Source: Schistosoma mansoni (taxonomy: Eukaryota > Platyhelminthes > Trematoda > Strigeidida > Schistosomatidae). Taken from it: 64,000 nucleotides of DNA. Numbering within the stretch: the first letter of the stretch is position 1; every line of letters begins with the position of its first letter. Positions 63,806-64,000 of this stretch are shown one piece after another. The notes under the pieces were generated by a model. It did no database searches. It was not told the origin of the DNA and saw nothing but the letters and a program-made list of their open reading frames with translations. The stretch covers positions 95,772 through 159,771 of the forward strand of contig NW_017386117.1 in assembly GCF_000237925.1 (NCBI RefSeq). Reading direction: 5' to 3'. Both the position numbers and the translations under genes were made by a program.

Positions 63806-64000
63806 TACATTAGCTAGTTGTAATTCTAAACAATAACGTTCAGCATCACGATAAATTACCTGAATAAAAAAGACGTCAATATATAAAAAGAATAAACACG
63901 TTCACATACAATGTATTTTTTGAAGACAAATCAGTAACTTCCACTACAGTTTTTCATTAGATAATGACAACAATTTGAAAAAAAAGGCTAAAAAATTCTC
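63806..64000. other. No feature seen
   Basis: AT-rich end of the window. Confidence 0.4.

Noticed and set aside
1-64000. CRISPR arrays, bacterial operons, replication origins
   Set aside because: The window is eukaryotic nuclear DNA; repeats are dispersed and not regularly spaced.

Overview
The window looks like nuclear DNA of a blood fluke (genus Schistosoma, probably the African clade). Reasons: AT-rich sequence, host genes whose first introns are only 31-33 nt while later introns run to kilobases, S-alpha (Sm-alpha)-type SINEs with hammerhead ribozymes, RTE and CR1 LINEs of the schistosome kind, and a gypsy element of the CsRn1/Boudicca kind. Species cannot be fixed by reading. Three gaps of exactly 200 N (13298-13497, 37742-37941, 53449-53648) are assembly padding.

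Host genes. (1) 3742-13888, plus strand: a divergent tropomyosin-like coiled-coil gene of eight visible exons. Exons 2 to 7 of the model are 134, 118, 71, 76, 63 and 70 nt, the same series as animal tropomyosin exons 3-8, although the protein is very divergent. The usual first tropomyosin exon is not visible; decayed CR1 LINEs fill the sequence just upstream. (2) 18237-29467, minus strand: a three-exon voltage-gated proton channel (Hv1/HVCN1 family), 281 residues, with the S1 selectivity aspartate, three S4 arginines and a C-terminal coiled coil. (3) 57419-57551, plus strand: probable first exon of a conserved gene of unknown function. No other host exon could be supported.

Layout. 1-3730: two decayed CR1 LINE copies in opposite orientations. 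3742-13888: tropomyosin-like gene, introns loaded with a ~520-bp dispersed repeat (here repeat C). 14000-18200: SINEs and repeat C between the two genes, whose 3' ends face each other. 18237-29467: proton channel gene, introns full of SINEs, LINE tails and other repeats. 29500-43600: gene-poor, with RTE LINE pieces (two with target-site duplications), S-alpha copies, hammerhead SINEs and two copies of repeat E. 43929-47920: a CR1 LINE with both ORFs open, apparently young. 49870-52275: an RTE endonuclease fragment and a minus-strand Jockey-like RT fragment. 53270-57050: a second, older CR1 LINE with a broken ORF2. 57900-63800: a CR1 tail, then a 5.3-kb gypsy/CsRn1-type LTR element on the minus strand with two 326-bp LTRs, then another LINE tail.

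The most interesting signal is a SINE-like family, about 16 copies here, that joins a tRNA-like pol III promoter (A and B boxes) to a type-I hammerhead ribozyme with a perfectly palindromic, loop-less stem III. The S-alpha SINEs here have the same architecture with unrelated stem sequences. Many copies form inverted pairs that meet inside or close to the ribozyme or tRNA-like part. A second notable signal is a canonical -1 slippery heptamer (G GGT TTT) in the short ORF1/ORF2 overlap of the intact CR1 LINE, whose ORF2 has no ATG of its own near its start.
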